Shown in pieces: positions 63,255-64,000 of a DNA stretch of 64,000 bases; the stretch's first letter is position 1, and every line of letters begins with the position of its first letter. Origin of the DNA: Lamellibrachia satsuma (lineage: Eukaryota; Annelida; Polychaeta; Sabellida; Siboglinidae); NCBI GenBank assembly GCA_033239005.1, contig BSQZ01000074.1, positions 1,442,027 to 1,506,026 of the forward strand, written 5' to 3'. The notes beneath the pieces are model-generated. The model made no database searches. It was not told where the DNA came from and was given only the letters and a program-made list of their open reading frames with translations. The position numbers and the translations under genes are program-made.

Positions 63255-63775
63255 ATTGGCTAAACAGATTTTAGGCCCAGCGCTAGACTAGAGTAGGTTG
63301 GGAAAATATAGTAGTTCCAGTATATGTAAAAACAATTACATTAATATTTATCTATTTTTTTTTACATTTTCTTTAAACAAATTTATCATATGTCATTTTG
63401 ATTAATGTGTATATTGTATATTAAATCAATATAGTAATGCATTAATAACCTGTTACATGTCATAAGCAATTGCAATTTTTACCCTGTGCAGTCTATTATA
63501 GTTGCATTTTCTGCCAATTTGTTAGCAGATAGCAATGATAACATAACAGATCTATGTAATTGTTGCAACATGGTTTCACTTGGGAGCCAGCATTTAAAAG
63601 AGCAGGACAGGTGTCAATCACAGTTGTGAAAGCATGAAAGAAGTTGGGTCCAGACAATCATTTGAAGTCCCAATTTCCAGAGCTAAACTATCAAGTGAGC
63701 AACAACAAAATTTTTTAAGAGTATTGTGTCAGCTTGCTTTTATCATGTGCACCTGTCTGTGCTTGATGGAGGTAG
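63255..63775. other. AT-rich DNA up to the CR1 3' end
   Basis: No supported feature. The plus-strand frame from 63,634 is partly the antisense of the LINE and is not a gene. Confidence 0.5.
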
Positions 63776-64000
63776 ATTTAACAAGATTTAACAAGATTTG
63801 CCATCCAAGCCAAAGGCCCAAATGGCAAGTGGACAAGGAAGCCATTGGCTTATCGAGAGTCCAATTATGTTCATCTGCTTATAACCCGCCCTCCTGAGAT
63901 ATATGTCAACCTTGTTTTTAAACATATTCACGCTGCTAGCAGTTACACAATCTGTAGACAATTTGTTCCATTCATTTATTGTCCTCTGTGAGAACGAGTG
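63776..64000 (-). mobile_element. 3' end of a CR1-type LINE, continuing past the right edge
   Basis: On the minus strand the ORF2 C-terminus is open from the window edge (64,000) to TAA at 63,788-63,790, giving 70 codons. It reads HSFSQRTINEWNKLSTDCV, then SVNMFKNKVDIYLRRAGYK, then SQWLPCPLAIWAFGLD before the stop. It is followed by a short tail with TTAAATCTTG repeated. It is the same family as the plus-strand copy at 48,850-49,520, and unlike that copy shows no stop codon in the visible part. Whether the rest of the element is intact cannot be seen. Confidence 0.9.

Noticed and set aside
63634..63897. 87-codon plus-strand frame
   Set aside because: It is partly the antisense of the CR1 C-terminal coding region, which reads clearly on the minus strand.

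Overview
The window reads as a piece of a large, repeat-rich animal genome. It has CR1/Jockey-type LINE remnants, tRNA-derived (SINE-like) sequence, foldback/MITE-like DNA elements, long (TA)n, (TG)n and GA-rich microsatellites, and one candidate GT-AG-type coding exon. There is no bacterial gene organisation at all. A marine invertebrate, perhaps a mollusc or other spiralian, would fit, but that is inference from repeat style only. Layout: (1) bases 1 to about 43,456 are one uninterrupted tandem array of a 26-bp monomer, roughly 1,670 copies. It enters from beyond the left edge and ends at a sharp right boundary. Inside it are recurrent monomer subtypes, preferred neighbour pairs, homogenised runs, kilobase-scale higher-order duplications and zones with many 1-2 base indels. 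(2) 43,456-47,000 holds boundary DNA, a decayed foldback element with a tRNA-like segment, an inverted partner module, a short LINE reverse-transcriptase fragment, a CCATGG-rich repeat and a 1.1-kb GA-rich tract split by long (TA)n. (3) 47,572-47,686 is the best candidate for a host gene: a first coding exon encoding a signal peptide and ending in a canonical AG|GTAAGT donor in phase 1. No convincing downstream exon was found, so most of that gene would lie beyond the right edge. (4) 47,700-64,000 is repeat-dominated: (TA)n, (TG)n, a CR1 3' end (+), an 18-copy 91-bp minisatellite, a 5'-truncated LINE (-), a 46-bp minisatellite joined to a 1.1-kb foldback element with a (TA)n core, a degenerate ~180-bp tandem repeat, a LINE C-terminal relic, several hairpins, a second long inverted repeat near 62.1 kb and the 3' end of another copy of the same CR1 family (-) at the right edge. 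The most notable structures are the giant 26-bp satellite with its layered higher-order organisation, and the composite foldback/minisatellite element present in two inverted copies at 43.6-44.3 and 55.1-56.6 kb. Almost every open reading frame of 60-100 codons here is chance or low complexity. Only the LINE remnants and the short signal-peptide exon carry recognisable protein sequence. Position statements come from reading the sequence by eye. Copy counts are lengths divided by period, and boundaries of degenerate repeats are accurate to tens of bases.
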